Shown here in pieces: positions 13,163 through 13,736 of a DNA stretch of 13,736 nt. Under the pieces are notes generated by a model. That model was given only the letters and a program-made list of their open reading frames with translations, searched no databases and had not been told where the DNA came from. The stretch covers positions 1 to 13,736 of the forward strand of contig CAMQUX010000019.1 in assembly GCA_947037905.1 (NCBI GenBank), in the 5' to 3' direction. The position numbers and the translations under genes were made by a program. The first letter of the stretch is position 1. The number at the start of each line of letters is the position of its first letter. The DNA is from an uncultured Desulfovibrionaceae bacterium. GTDB taxonomy: Bacteria; Desulfobacterota; Desulfovibrionia; Desulfovibrionales; Desulfovibrionaceae.

Positions 13163-13736
13163 CTATTTCTCTTCTATATTTTCATAGAAATCCCAATAAC
13201 TATATTTGCTGTTTGGATTAACACTAACCCAATCAGTAACATGAGCTCCTTTAGAGTCTTCTTCATTTATATACGTATCAAGGAAAGTATATTCTGGAAT
13301 TCCATAAGTTGGTAGCCTTTCCCATGCACCAACCTGGTTTCGTAAATAATTATCTATGTCATTTGGAACTTTTGCTCTAATATTTTCAAATACTTCATAT
13401 TTTAGAGGAAAAATAACTTGTTTTGGGATTATCCATCTTCCGCCCTCTAAGCCAAGATAATGTCTATTTTCCTTTTTAAACTCTTTGAAAATAAAAATAT
13501 CTAAAAAAGGTTTTCTTTCTTTAGGTAAAAATAGTTGAGAATTTATTCCTAGCTCTTCTAGCTTATAGAAATAATCGAAAGGGGTAACTTTAAATCTTTC
13601 AGGATTCAATTCTTCTTTAGCAATCTCAGTGAATCTCAAAAATTCTTCTTCGCGCATTGCCACATCCACATCGTAATCCCAAGGGATATATTTTCCATCA
13701 TGTCGCAGTATTCCAATTAATGCACCACCGTCTAAC
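13163..13736 (-). CDS. Second LicD-family protein, N-terminus beyond the window edge
   Basis: The frame stays open to the right edge, so the 5' end is missing; 190 C-terminal residues are visible. The window edge falls in the catalytic signature: LDGGALIGILRHDG then YIPWDYDVDVAM, the same motif as in the neighbouring gene and with the same three aspartates. An in-frame GTG at 13669 lies inside this motif and cannot be the true start. Beyond the motif the two proteins diverge: this one is longer at the C-terminus, after an NDIDNYLRNQVGAWERLP closing motif comparable to its neighbour's, with an extra tail of about 45 residues ending ENIEEK. The stop codon is 112 bases before the next licD-like start. 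Tandem LicD genes commonly sit in capsule or lipopolysaccharide loci, so more surface-glycan genes may follow to the right; that is inference. Confidence 0.87.
   Translation of the reverse strand, partial: LDGGALIGILRHDGKYIPWDYDVDVAMREEEFLRFTEIAKEELNPERFKVTPFDYFYKLEELGINSQLFLPKERKPFLDIFIFKEFKKENRHYLGLEGGRWIIPKQVIFPLKYEVFENIRAKVPNDIDNYLRNQVGAWERLPTYGIPEYTFLDTYINEEDSKGAHVTDWVSVNPNSKYSYWDFYENIEEK

Noticed and set aside
13163..13669. Treating the GTG at 13669 as the start of the second licD-like gene
   Set aside because: It lies in the middle of the catalytic signature, and the frame stays open with matching residues up to the window edge.

Overview
The window is AT-rich (roughly one third G+C by eye) and codes on both strands. 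It fits an anaerobic member of the Desulfobacterota, most likely a low-G+C relative of the Desulfovibrionaceae. The grounds are gene content and order: peptide deformylase, methionyl-tRNA formyltransferase and a DUF116 protein in a row, a tungsten/molybdenum aldehyde ferredoxin oxidoreductase (AOR), and a PAS-type sigma-54 activator. The taxonomic call is inference from remembered gene order, not from a marker gene.

Region 1 (1-5331, plus strand) is a protein-synthesis block. It holds the 3' part of aspS, a small membrane methyltransferase of the isoprenylcysteine/phospholipid methyltransferase type, def, fmt, and a membrane-anchored cysteine-rich DUF116 protein overlapping or abutting fmt. 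def and fmt are functional partners, since Fmt formylates the initiator Met-tRNA and Def removes the formyl group from new proteins. The gaps here are long (128, 411 and 343 bases), purine-rich and full of short tandem and palindromic repeats.

Region 2 (5332-10085, minus strand) reads, in transcription order: AOR, a TauE/SafE-type permease, and a PAS/AAA+/Fis-type sigma-54 activator. The permease and activator are 18 bases apart and probably translationally coupled. AOR has its own strong terminator, so it is a separate unit.

Region 3 (10086-12021) is the divergent partner of AOR: a MoaD/ThiS-like sulfur carrier ending in Gly-Gly and, 373 bases further on, a ThiF/MoeB/HesA-type activating enzyme. 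Together with AOR these look like a dedicated module in which the E1-like enzyme adenylates the carrier, the carrier supplies dithiolene sulfur for the pterin cofactor, and AOR uses that cofactor to oxidise aldehydes. The AOR/moaD intergenic region holds a 7-bp-arm palindrome, a degenerate second copy about 40 bases away, and a plausible sigma-54 -24/-12 element facing moaD. That makes the nearby activator a candidate regulator.

Region 4 (12022-13736, minus strand) holds two tandem LicD-family nucleotidyltransferase-like genes, the upstream one cut by the window edge. They probably belong to a cell-surface glycan locus continuing to the right.

Three hairpin terminators separate the blocks. 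No tRNA, rRNA, CRISPR array, transposase or phage gene was seen. I found no system I would call clearly undescribed. The strongest leads are the AOR sulfur-carrier module with an E1-like enzyme lacking zinc-binding cysteines, its possible sigma-54 control, and the repeats in the intergenic gaps.
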